Both the position numbers and the translations under genes were made by a program. From positions 1 to 64,000 of the forward strand of contig JAFRIV010000039.1 in the NCBI GenBank assembly GCA_017432615.1: 64,000 nucleotides of DNA. Reading direction: 5' to 3'. The notes below the pieces were generated by a model, which was not told the DNA's origin, did not search any database, and saw only the letters and a program-made list of their open reading frames with translations. Below, one piece after another: positions 1 through 7,777 of the stretch (position 1 is its first letter; each line of letters opens with the position of its first letter). The stretch comes from Oscillospiraceae bacterium. GTDB taxonomy: Bacteria; Bacillota; Clostridia; Oscillospirales; Oscillospiraceae.

Positions 1-345
1 GAATACCCATACAGCAGCTTTCCGCATTATTTTGACAACAGTATGATCGATTCGGAATTTGCTCTTGGTCTGCTGGGAAAAGATGCGTTCATTCTTTTCA
101 ATGAAAAAAATGCTGAAGACAGCTGTATGGACATAGAAGAAAAACCCGTCCGGCGAATCACGGACGGGCAATTAAAAAGAATACTGGCTGAACAGGGGCA
201 ATGTGAGAACGTATCCCAGTTCCAGGCGCTGCCGGAGGATAAGAAGACTATGCTTCTGCAGCTTCTTCTCTCTTCGGGCGGTTCGATCCGTCAGGTCAGC
301 AGACTGACCGGGACGAGCTTCGGGATTGTAAGAAAATACGGTTAA
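1..345 (+). CDS. REP-associated tyrosine transposase (RAYT-like), C-terminal part
   Basis: The reading frame is open from the first base, so the gene begins outside the window and only its last 114 residues are visible. The opening residues EYPYSSFPHYF resemble the 'W.YSSY..Y' stretch that follows the catalytic fold of IS200-like Y1 transposases. The end (GGSIRQVSRLTGTSFGIVRK) is a helix-turn-helix-like tail common in clostridial members. The catalytic His-x-His and Tyr residues are not in view. A REP-like hairpin overlaps the stop codon and further copies lie at 3.99-4.04 kb, which fits RAYT proteins acting on REP palindromes. Family call from memory of motifs; fairly sure. Confidence 0.7.
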   Translation, partial: EYPYSSFPHYFDNSMIDSEFALGLLGKDAFILFNEKNAEDSCMDIEEKPVRRITDGQLKRILAEQGQCENVSQFQALPEDKKTMLLQLLLSSGGSIRQVSRLTGTSFGIVRKYG

Positions 346-369
346 CACAGAGAACCGTCCCCTGTGTTA
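343..369. repeat. REP-like palindrome, copy 1
   Basis: An 8-bp perfect stem (TAACACAG, paired with CTGTGTTA) encloses the 11-base loop AGAACCGTCCC. It overlaps the stop codon of the transposase tail and lies directly beyond the stop of the leftward gene at 371. The core CACAGAGAACCGTCCCCTGTG recurs twice at 3990-4036, on the other side of the five-gene operon. Confidence 0.8.
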
Positions 370-370
370 T

Positions 371-1006
371 TCATTTCGGATTTTTCATCTTATCGCCGAC
401 GACCCAGTAGTCACAGACACCGTCTCCGTTTGCGATGGTATTCTCCCGGTAAAGCTTTCCGTGCTGCAGCCGGAACATGACCTCATCTGTCGAGCATAGC
501 GCAGGCATCAGTTCTGAGATTCCCTCTCTCTGGCAGAATTCACAGATGGGGCAGCGAGTAAAGCAATAATAGCTTCCCTCCTGATGGAGAGCTTCATCAA
601 AATTCACGACCCAGTTGACGGGATAGTCTTTTCCGTGAGCCTTGTACCATGCCTCATACTTTCGCATGTCGCGCTCCCACTTTTTCGGCATCTTATTCAA
701 ATCTGTCATGCCAAAAACCGTGCGAAGCAGTCTGCTTTCCAGCACATCGGTCATCACCAATGCCATCTCATCCGGTGTGATTTCCTTCCCGCTGCCAAGC
801 CAGGCTCCTGCAAAAACATAGGCAAAATAAGCGTTCATCGCCATGGGGTTCCCCGGTCCCAGATCATCCGCACGGGAAAGCAATCCTTTGTATTCGGACT
901 TTCCATGTCTGATCGCCTTATCCGCCAGTTCCTTATTGAAACGCTTCCTGATACTCTTTTTCATCAGCGGTGCAAACACTGTCCAATAGATCCCAACGTA
1001 TTTCAT
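371..1006 (-). CDS. L-2-amino-thiazoline-4-carboxylic acid hydrolase family protein
   Basis: A 211-residue protein of the L-2-amino-thiazoline-4-carboxylic acid (ATC) hydrolase family, known from a pathway converting ATC toward cysteine; many homologues have no proven substrate. Visible are a basic N-terminal helix (residues 12-35), the central MxxDLNKMPKKWERDM segment, and a Cys-rich stretch at about 150-160 (CFTRCPICEFC) typical of the family. The start has GGGAGG six bases upstream, inside the preceding gene, whose stop overlaps it by 4 bp. It is the last gene of a five-gene operon. The true substrate cannot be read from sequence. Confidence 0.65.
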   Translation of the reverse strand: MKYVGIYWTVFAPLMKKSIRKRFNKELADKAIRHGKSEYKGLLSRADDLGPGNPMAMNAYFAYVFAGAWLGSGKEITPDEMALVMTDVLESRLLRTVFGMTDLNKMPKKWERDMRKYEAWYKAHGKDYPVNWVVNFDEALHQEGSYYCFTRCPICEFCQREGISELMPALCSTDEVMFRLQHGKLYRENTIANGDGVCDYWVVGDKMKNPK

Positions 1007-1785
1007 TCAATACCTCCCGAATCTTCTGATAAGAACTCCCTGATTTCTCTTGCCATCTTATCCGGATGCGCGATGATTTCCCCATGTCCCAATCCTTCAA
1101 AAGGACGTTCCTCCGCGTTCGGAAACGCCCTTTTGAGTTTTTCGACTGCTTTTTTCATATTCGGCTCTTTTGCACCGTACCAGATCGACACTCTGGCCTC
1201 AGGCTCCGGCTCAAACCGTTCGATCTGCTCATACAGAGCAAGTGCTTCCCGCGTACAATTCCGGAGTGTTTCAAGGGAAATATTCTGCGGCACACTTTCA
1301 AATTGGGCCAAAAGCTTTTTATCATCGGTTCTCGTATAGAGCTTTAACAGCCAGGGAAGCTTTTTTCTCTCCTGTATGTTGTGAAGTAGCCTGAATTGAT
1401 TCCTCGGGATGATGGCAGCCAGGATCCCGCTGAGAACGCCAATGTTCATGTATTGCGGACCGCTCATAATCAGAGAACCCACTTTAGCCTTTTTCCTGTG
1501 AAACAGCATCCCGGCTGTGGCGCAGCCAAACGATTCTCCGAACACCAGATCAACCTGTCCGTCGAGATGCTCACAAATGTAGCTTTCCAGTTTCTCTGCA
1601 GAAGCCTCAGCTGTTGTAAATGTTGTCTGTCCGGTCCCGTCATAGCCGTCGGTGCTGATCGCTATGACATGGTAATCCTGTTCCAGTAAGGGGATCACGT
1701 GTTCAAATTGCTTCCAGCACATCATGTTGCCCGGAATTATGACGATTTTTATTGAATTATCTGGGCCAAACTCCTTTACTTCCAT
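1003..1785 (-). CDS. alpha/beta-fold hydrolase
   Basis: A 260-residue soluble alpha/beta hydrolase. The oxyanion-loop region IVIIPGNMMCW is near residue 15. The nucleophile elbow is G-E-S-F-G at about residue 84 (serine nucleophile), and the C-terminal catalytic histidine is in GLGHGEIIAHP at about 238. The acid is probably in the SIWYGAKEPN region, though an Asp is not obvious there. Length is normal for the fold. It sits fourth in the operon, 21 bp after a small membrane protein and overlapping the ATC hydrolase-family gene by 4 bp. No lid or signal peptide is evident. Substrate unknown. Confidence 0.75.
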   Translation of the reverse strand: MEVKEFGPDNSIKIVIIPGNMMCWKQFEHVIPLLEQDYHVIAISTDGYDGTGQTTFTTAEASAEKLESYICEHLDGQVDLVFGESFGCATAGMLFHRKKAKVGSLIMSGPQYMNIGVLSGILAAIIPRNQFRLLHNIQERKKLPWLLKLYTRTDDKKLLAQFESVPQNISLETLRNCTREALALYEQIERFEPEPEARVSIWYGAKEPNMKKAVEKLKRAFPNAEERPFEGLGHGEIIAHPDKMAREIREFLSEDSGGIE

Positions 1786-1806
1786 GTTATTTCCAATCCC
1801 TCTTTC

Positions 1807-2304
1807 TTACCGAATCAGCATTCCGATTCCCGCTGCGATAAACCCGACGGCAGGGCAGAAGAGAACAGGCCACAGGATCAGATGCTCCGGGAGGCCAAGC
1901 TTCATTAGTTCGTTCTTCGGCTCATAAAACGGATCGTCTTTCACACCGTCCGCATGTAATCTGCTGCCTGTCTTTTTCAGCAGAAGATAGTCAAGAAAGA
2001 ACAGGTCGCCGAGGCTGATCAGCATCATTTCAACGTAGGCTGTCCAGAACATGGGCCAAAAGCCGTTGATATCTGCCTGATAGGCGCTCAGTATCATCCA
2101 GGCCAGAATGGAAGGATAAAGAGTGGCATACATCAGGATCGTGTGCCGTCTCTCGTCCCTCGTGACAGGTCTGGCCTTTTTCTGCAGGCTTTTCGGGAAC
2201 ATGACGATGAAGGAGTGCGGCTTCAGGAGCCAGAAGACAGCCACATAGCTATTAAACACCGCGCTCATCGCAACTCCGTCAAGAATTGTTCTGAACCAGT
2301 TCAC
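1807..2304 (-). CDS. small integral membrane protein (paralogue of the 3255-3746 product)
   Basis: 165 residues with about four hydrophobic segments (roughly residues 8-27, 55-75, 82-112 and 140-163). GTG start with AAGGGGG nine bases upstream. No family recognised. It looks distantly related to the product of the first gene of this operon: both have an early FP...KA motif in a cytoplasmic-looking loop, and in the third segment one reads SLGDLFFLDYLLLKKT where the other reads KAFDIIGLDLILITKT. Each is followed in the operon by an alpha/beta hydrolase. Function unknown; a membrane anchor or small transporter is possible. Confidence 0.6.
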   Translation of the reverse strand: MNWFRTILDGVAMSAVFNSYVAVFWLLKPHSFIVMFPKSLQKKARPVTRDERRHTILMYATLYPSILAWMILSAYQADINGFWPMFWTAYVEMMLISLGDLFFLDYLLLKKTGSRLHADGVKDDPFYEPKNELMKLGLPEHLILWPVLFCPAVGFIAAGIGMLIR

Positions 2305-2319
2305 GATTAAAAATCCCCC

Positions 2320-3240
2320 TTACCATCCCGCCAAGGCCTTTTTCAACTTTCTGTCAATGTCGATCCGGGTCTTTCTGCATTCCTTTGGATGCTCTTTTCC
2401 CGCTTTGAACATGAAGGAAACCAGCAGCCCGGAGCCCACCGGCAGCATCATTTTCAGCATGGATTCAGGAAAAGCGAAGTGTGTGCCGTGTTCATAGAGC
2501 CAGCTTTCAAAGGTGCTATCGTGCGGCAGACTGCCAAGGCGTTTCTCCATCCTGCGGATGTACTTGCAGGTGTCCCACAGCACGTCGTCCTCCGCGCCGA
2601 TGAAGATAAGCTTCCCGTGGATATTCTCCACCCTGATTCGCTCATCTTCCTGTATGGGGTGCCTCTTCTCGGATTCGTCAAACATTTTCCTGGAAGCGAT
2701 CTTGTCACCGCCTGCTTTCGATTCCTCCTGAATCTTTTTCCAGTATTCCGGATGACGATAGGCATAAGGCAGATACGGCAGCGGCTTTTCCTGCCACGAT
2801 ACAGAGGATTCGTTGTCGCCGGGGCGCTCCGTCGCACCGTCCTTGCCGTCGCGGTAAAAGCCCTCCATCACAAAGTCCGGAGGCGAGATCGCAATCGTGA
2901 GTGACAGCTCCGGATAATAAGAGGCTGCCAGCAGCGCCATCATCCCGGTGGTGGAAGCGCCGACGACGCCGAGCTTTTTGCAGCCCTGTGCTTTCATAAA
3001 TGCGATTGCCTTGCCGAAGCGCTCCAACGGGTAGTTGTGGTGACCGTAGTCCTTTTTATCCGGGCTCATTGCCATCACATGAATGCTCTGTTCATTCAGC
3101 CATTTCGCCCCGGTCTTAGCCATACGATCCTCCGCGCTGTCGCCAAGCATGATGATAAGCCCTCTGTTGCTTTGAACAGGAGCCGGATACCATGCTCCGT
3201 TAAATCCGTCGGATTCAATTCGAAATACTTGCTTTCTCAT
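2320..3240 (-). CDS. acyl-CoA thioester hydrolase/BAAT C-terminal-domain alpha/beta hydrolase
   Basis: 306 residues. The start MRKQVF is chosen because AGGAGG lies eight bases upstream; a longer in-frame version would run into the preceding gene. The protein resembles the C-terminal catalytic domain of acyl-CoA thioesterases and bile acid-CoA:amino acid N-acyltransferases (BAAT_C). The nucleophile motif G-A-S-T-T-G follows LGVVGA at about residue 103. An Asp sits in LIFIGAEDDVLWD at about 217 and a His in HGTHFAFP near 257. The Ser/Asp/His triad therefore looks complete. Family members act on acyl thioesters or acyl-amino acid conjugates; the substrate here is unknown. Confidence 0.65.
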   Translation of the reverse strand: MRKQVFRIESDGFNGAWYPAPVQSNRGLIIMLGDSAEDRMAKTGAKWLNEQSIHVMAMSPDKKDYGHHNYPLERFGKAIAFMKAQGCKKLGVVGASTTGMMALLAASYYPELSLTIAISPPDFVMEGFYRDGKDGATERPGDNESSVSWQEKPLPYLPYAYRHPEYWKKIQEESKAGGDKIASRKMFDESEKRHPIQEDERIRVENIHGKLIFIGAEDDVLWDTCKYIRRMEKRLGSLPHDSTFESWLYEHGTHFAFPESMLKMMLPVGSGLLVSFMFKAGKEHPKECRKTRIDIDRKLKKALAGW

Positions 3241-3254
3241 TGCAGATAGCCTCC

Positions 3255-3746
3255 TTAAAATAATGTGCAGATCCATGCGGTCAAGAGCGCCGCAAACGGC
3301 ATCATGATGATCTGTCTGATCTGCTCCTTCCTGTTAAACCCAAAGTTGTGATACCCGGCACAGCCCTCGGTTTCCGGGAAATAGTGCTGGAAGAAGTGTG
3401 TTTTCGTGATAAGGATGAGATCCAGACCGATAATGTCAAACGCCTTGACGCCGAACAGGATGATCAGAAACCGCACCAGGAATTGCCCAAAAGTGTAGTT
3501 TCTCTGCACACCGTCCCAGCCGCCATAGACGATCACGCCGATAAAGCCGAGCATACACAGGATCATGCAGATCCAGCCGAAGATCGGTGCTGTCCTGAAC
3601 GGCGGCGCATGATCCTTGGCTTTTTCCTTGATGTCCTCCGGGAAAAAGTCCATAAGTCCTTTCCATGGAAGAAAATAGGCAGCAGACCAGATCATCAGGA
3701 ACAGCAAGGCGCACATGATCAGCGTAAGGATGCATGTTGTCAGCAT
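3255..3746 (-). CDS. small integral membrane protein, first gene of a five-gene operon
   Basis: 163 residues with about four hydrophobic segments: an N-terminal one (residues 5-26), a pair around 58-105, and a C-terminal one (145-162). AAGGGGG stands eight bases before the ATG. No named family recognised; it resembles the third gene of the same operon (see that entry). A possible extended -10 element (TGTGATAAAAT on the minus strand, 3876-3886) is about 130 bp upstream, so this is probably the promoter-proximal gene. Confidence 0.6.
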   Translation of the reverse strand: MLTTCILTLIMCALLFLMIWSAAYFLPWKGLMDFFPEDIKEKAKDHAPPFRTAPIFGWICMILCMLGFIGVIVYGGWDGVQRNYTFGQFLVRFLIILFGVKAFDIIGLDLILITKTHFFQHYFPETEGCAGYHNFGFNRKEQIRQIIMMPFAALLTAWICTLF

Positions 3747-3988
3747 GTCGTTGACCCCCTTTCCGTTAGCAGTCTCTAACCACCGACCATAAGAAAAGTC
3801 TTTCGGCGCAGCTTCCAGTAGTTGTCGCGAAAGACAATCGTGTTTGCCGGATTAGCAATTGTCATTTAATAAATTATTTTATCACAAATCGCGTAGTTCT
3901 ACCAGCCCCAATATGAAAAAAGCGCCCCGTCTTTTGATTTCCCTTCACCATCATAAGAAAAACGTCCCCTTGACAATAATTCCGGTTA
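3747..3988. other. intergenic stretch upstream of the five-gene operon
   Basis: No credible gene. On the minus strand a possible extended -10 (TGTGATAAAAT, 3876-3886) could start the leftward operon, but no good -35 is visible. The rest is unremarkable until the REP-like repeats begin at about 3989. Confidence 0.4.
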
Positions 3989-4011
3989 ACACAGAGAACC
4001 GTCCCCTGTGA
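3989..4011. repeat. REP-like palindrome, copy 2
   Basis: Same core as copy 1 (CACAGAGAACCGTCCCCTGTG) and same left flank (GGTTAA). Stem CACAG 3990-3994 with CTGTG 4006-4010. Confidence 0.8.
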
Positions 4012-4014
4012 TAA

Positions 4015-4037
4015 ACACAGAGAACCGTCCCCTGTGA
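4015..4037. repeat. REP-like palindrome, copy 3
   Basis: Third copy of the same core, in direct tandem with copy 2 at a 26-bp period. Stem CACAG 4016-4020 with CTGTG 4032-4036. Confidence 0.8.
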
Positions 4038-4043
4038 TACGAC

Positions 4044-4095
4044 AAAAAGCGCAGAACGAAACGATGAACCTTGCGGGTTCGTTTCTTTCCGCGCT
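4044..4095 (-). terminator. probable terminator of the pyruvate:ferredoxin oxidoreductase gene
   Basis: On the minus strand a GAGCGC...GCGCTC outer stem encloses GAAACGAACC pairing, with one bulged base, to GGTTCATCGTTTC. A run of five T follows. It lies 60-110 bp beyond the stop codon at 4154. Confidence 0.55.
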
Positions 4096-4153
4096 CTGAT
4101 TATTTATGGAGTAATTCTGCCCGGACCGGGCTGCAGGGGGGGGCGTGCAGGGA

Positions 4154-7100
4154 TTATTTCCCTGCCAGGGTCTTGTACTGTTCGTACCGTTTCGCGGTGA
4201 ATTCCTCGGCCTCCGCAAAGAGCACTTCCGCCCGTTCGGGGAAGGTGCGCGTCAGGGAGGAGAAGCGTACTTCGCCCATCATAAATTCGCGCAGCTTGCC
4301 GTTCGGTTCCTTGCTGTCAAGCACGAAGGGATTCTTGCCGGTGGCAACATTTTCCGGGATATAGCGCCAGAGCGGCCAGTAACCGCATTCCACCGCCAGT
4401 TTCTGCTCGTTCTGGACCTTGCCCATCCCGTTCGACAGGCCGTGGTTGATGCAGGGAGCATAGGCAATGATGAGGGACGGGCCTTTGTGCGCCTCCGCCT
4501 CTTTCAGTGCCGTGATGAGCTGCATCGGATTGGCGCCCATTGCGACCTGTGCCACGTACACATTCCCGTACGTCATGGCGATACGGCCAAGGTCTTTTTT
4601 CGCAACTTCCTTGCCGGCATTGGCAAACTGTGCCACCGCGGCGATCGGGGTGGCTTTGGAAGACTGCCCGCCTGTGTTGGAATAAACTTCGGTATCGACT
4701 ACGACAATATTTACATCGATGCCGGAAGCCAGCACATGATCCAGCCCACCGTAGCCGATGTCATAAGCCCATCCGTCGCCGCCGTACATCCACATGCTCT
4801 TTTTCACGAGGGTATCGGTGCGGTCTTTCAGGAACTGCACATCGGCGCTGTTATCGGCCGTATCTGCCAGCGCGTTTTTCAAAGCCTCGCTGACGCGGCG
4901 CGTCTCCGTGGGATCATCCCCCTTGGCAAGCCACTGAGCAACAGCCGCTTTCAGCGCCTCATCCGCCGTGCTTTCCAGGACAAGGGCGGCATGCGCTTTT
5001 GCCTGGCGGCGCATCTGCTCGACCGAGAGACACATCCCGAGAGAATACTCCGCATTGTTTTCAAACAGGGAGTTGGACGGTGCGGGGCCGTAGCCTCCGC
5101 AGGTCTTCGCGTAAGGGATGGCAGGCGTGGAAGAACCGACCACATACGTGCATCCGGTGGCGTCGGCAATATACATGCGCTCCCCGAACAGCTGCGTCAT
5201 CAGTTTCATATAGGGCGCCTCTCCGCAGCCGGCGCAGGAGCCGTTGAACTCATACAGCGGGCGCTGGAACTGGCTGCCTTTGACGGAGAACTTGTCCATC
5301 GGATTCGGCTTTTCAGGCAGCGCGATCAGGTAATCCCAGTTGGGCTGTTCATGCAGCTGGCTTTCCAGCGGTTTCATCACAAGGGCTTTCTCCTTCGCCA
5401 GGCAGGCGCTTGCACAGCTTCCGCAGCCCTGGCAGTCCAGCGGATCGACCTGGATGCGCATCGTATAGCCTTCCAGCCCTTTGCCGACGGCCTTCTTTGT
5501 AACACAGCCTTCGGGGGCGGCAGCGGCCTCTTCCGCCGTCAGGAGGAAGGGGCGAATGGCCGCATGCGGGCAGACGAATGAGCACATGTTGCATCCGATG
5601 CAGTTGTCCGCGATCCACACCGGCACGTTGGTGGCGATCCCGCGCCGTTCGTATTTTGCCGTTTCCACCGGGGTGACCCCGTCGGCATAGGGCATAAAGA
5701 CGGATACCGGGATCTTGTCTCCCGCCTGATTGTTGACCGGGATCTGGATCTCCCGGATGTAGTGCGGCAGCGCCGGGTCGACCGTGAGAGGCTGATCCTG
5801 CAGGGATGCCCAGCTCTCCGGCACATCGATCTTCACCACGGCATCAAGGCCGGCATCCACAGCCGCGCAGTTCATGCTGACGATCTTGTCGCCTTTGGCG
5901 GAGTAGGTCTTGACGATGGCTTTCTTCATATAGTCTACGGCTTCTTCGATGGGGAGGATGCCGGAAAGTTTGAAGAAAGCAGACTGCAGAACGGTGTTTG
6001 TCCGGTTTCCCAGCCCGATCTGCTGGGCAATGTCCGTTGCGTCGATCGTGTAGAAGTTGAGATGGCGCTGGGCAATGATGCGCTTGGCGCGGTTGGGCAG
6101 ATGCTCTTCCAGGCCGGCCATATCCCAGTCGGTATTCAGGAGGAAGGTGCCGTTTTCCTTGATCTCGGAAACGATGTCAAAATTCTTCATATAGCTCTGC
6201 TTGTGGCAGGCTACAAAATCCGCCATGGTGACGTAATAGGTGGAATGAATGGGCTCATGGCCAAAGCGCAGATGGCTTTTGGTCACGCCGCCGGACTTTT
6301 TGGAATCATATTCAAAATACGCCTGGGCATACTGGTCGGTATTATCCCCGATGATCTTAATGGAGTTTTTGTTCGCGCCGACCGTTCCGTCAGACCCCAG
6401 GCCCCAGAATTTGCAGGAAATGATGCTGCTGCCGGCCGTAACGATGTTTTCCCCTACCGGGAGGGAAGTGAAGGTCACATCATCTTCGATGCCGACGGTG
6501 AAATGGTTTTTCTGCTCCCCGGCCATGTTGTCAAACACGGCTTTGATGTGCGCAGGGATGGTATCTTTTGAAGACAGGCCGTAGCGCCCGCCCAGCACTT
6601 TGATGCTTCTGCCGCTTTCGCTGAAAGCCGTGCAGACATCGGCAAACAGGGGTTCCCCCACGCTGCCGGGTTCCTTGGTGCGATCCAGCACGGAAACGAC
6701 TTTTACAGTTTCCGGCAGGACGGAGAGCAGATGCTTTACGGAGAACGGACGATAGAGGTGCACCTGCACCATCCCGACCTTCTCCCCTCCTGCCGTGAGA
6801 TAGTCGACCACTTCACGCATCGTCTCACAGACGGAGCCCATGGCGATGACGACACGCTCCGCATCCGGCGCCCCGTAATAATTGAAGAGTTTATAGTCAC
6901 GCCCCGTGAGAGCGTTGACGGCATCCATCTGCTGCTGAACGATCTCCGGCAGCGCATTGTAGGCGGTATTGCAGGCCTCACGGCTCTGGAAGAAAGTATC
7001 CGGATTCTGCAGCGTGGAGCGGATGGTGGGGTGTTCGGAATTGAGGGCATGATCTTTAAAGCGTTTGACCATCTCCCAGTCGACCAGAGGCCGAAGATCT

Positions 7101-7663
7101 TCATAATCCGGGACATCGATCTTCTGGATCTCATGGCTGGTACGGAAGCCGTCAAAGAAATGCATAAAGGGGATGGAGCCTTTGATGGCGCTGAGATGCG
7201 CGACAATGCCCAGATCCATGCATTCCTGCACGCTGGCGGAAGCGAGCTGCGCCCAGCCCGTCTGGCGGCAGGCCATCGCGTCGGAATGATCACCGAAAAT
7301 GGAGATCGAATGGGTGGCAAGAGTCCTTGCCGCCACATGCATAACGCCCGGGAGCTGGGAACCGGCGATGCGATACATGGGCGGGATCATCAGCATCAGG
7401 CCCTGAGAGGCCGTATACGTGGAGGCGAGGGACCCTGTTTCCAGCGCGCCGTGCATCGCGCCGCAGGCGCCGGCTTCACTTTCCAGTTCTACCAGCTGCA
7501 CCGGCTGGCCGAACAGATTCTTCTTTCCGTGGGCCGCCCAGTTATCCACGTGGTTGGCCATCGGGCTGGAAGGGGTAATCGGATAGATCGTGGCAACTTC
7601 GGTAAACGCATAGGAAGCGTATGCCGCAGCTTCGTTGCCGTCCATTGTTTTTTTGGTCAACAT
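4154..7663 (-). CDS. nifJ: pyruvate:ferredoxin (flavodoxin) oxidoreductase
   Basis: Full-length single-chain enzyme, 1169 residues, the usual size. It oxidises pyruvate with CoA to acetyl-CoA and CO2 and reduces ferredoxin or flavodoxin, a central step of anaerobic clostridial catabolism. The N-terminal pyruvate-binding domain has YPITPSSPMA at about 28-37. A two-cluster ferredoxin domain near 690-760 shows CIGCNMCSFVCP and CQGCGSCASACL. The C-terminal thiamine-diphosphate domain has GCGEAPY, GDGWAYDIGYGG and NTGGQSSK. Cytoplasmic. Transcribed alone, with a candidate promoter at 7717-7746 and a terminator at 4044-4095. No anomalies seen. Confidence 0.97.
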   Translation of the reverse strand: MLTKKTMDGNEAAAYASYAFTEVATIYPITPSSPMANHVDNWAAHGKKNLFGQPVQLVELESEAGACGAMHGALETGSLASTYTASQGLMLMIPPMYRIAGSQLPGVMHVAARTLATHSISIFGDHSDAMACRQTGWAQLASASVQECMDLGIVAHLSAIKGSIPFMHFFDGFRTSHEIQKIDVPDYEDLRPLVDWEMVKRFKDHALNSEHPTIRSTLQNPDTFFQSREACNTAYNALPEIVQQQMDAVNALTGRDYKLFNYYGAPDAERVVIAMGSVCETMREVVDYLTAGGEKVGMVQVHLYRPFSVKHLLSVLPETVKVVSVLDRTKEPGSVGEPLFADVCTAFSESGRSIKVLGGRYGLSSKDTIPAHIKAVFDNMAGEQKNHFTVGIEDDVTFTSLPVGENIVTAGSSIISCKFWGLGSDGTVGANKNSIKIIGDNTDQYAQAYFEYDSKKSGGVTKSHLRFGHEPIHSTYYVTMADFVACHKQSYMKNFDIVSEIKENGTFLLNTDWDMAGLEEHLPNRAKRIIAQRHLNFYTIDATDIAQQIGLGNRTNTVLQSAFFKLSGILPIEEAVDYMKKAIVKTYSAKGDKIVSMNCAAVDAGLDAVVKIDVPESWASLQDQPLTVDPALPHYIREIQIPVNNQAGDKIPVSVFMPYADGVTPVETAKYERRGIATNVPVWIADNCIGCNMCSFVCPHAAIRPFLLTAEEAAAAPEGCVTKKAVGKGLEGYTMRIQVDPLDCQGCGSCASACLAKEKALVMKPLESQLHEQPNWDYLIALPEKPNPMDKFSVKGSQFQRPLYEFNGSCAGCGEAPYMKLMTQLFGERMYIADATGCTYVVGSSTPAIPYAKTCGGYGPAPSNSLFENNAEYSLGMCLSVEQMRRQAKAHAALVLESTADEALKAAVAQWLAKGDDPTETRRVSEALKNALADTADNSADVQFLKDRTDTLVKKSMWMYGGDGWAYDIGYGGLDHVLASGIDVNIVVVDTEVYSNTGGQSSKATPIAAVAQFANAGKEVAKKDLGRIAMTYGNVYVAQVAMGANPMQLITALKEAEAHKGPSLIIAYAPCINHGLSNGMGKVQNEQKLAVECGYWPLWRYIPENVATGKNPFVLDSKEPNGKLREFMMGEVRFSSLTRTFPERAEVLFAEAEEFTAKRYEQYKTLAGK

Positions 7664-7716
7664 GATTCTTCTCTCTTTCCATATTGTTCTGGCTGCAAAA
7701 CAGATCAGCTGAATTT

Positions 7717-7746
7717 ATTTTACCACGAATTCCTGCGGGAGAAAAG
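7717..7746 (-). promoter_or_regulatory. candidate promoter of the pyruvate:ferredoxin oxidoreductase gene
   Basis: Minus strand: CTTTTC (7746-7741), 18-bp spacer, TAAAAT (7722-7717) preceded by TGG as an extended -10. The block TTCGTGGTAAAATA and the CCTTTTCT block are repeated, with the same spacing, upstream of the beta-CASP gene at 14282-14311. Confidence 0.5.
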
Positions 7747-7777
7747 GTACTTTTGCAAATAATTGGGTCGGGATGTC

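Noticed and set aside
4145-5581. 478-codon open frame on the + strand
   Set aside because: Antisense to the C-terminal half of the pyruvate:ferredoxin oxidoreductase; no motifs and no ribosome site.
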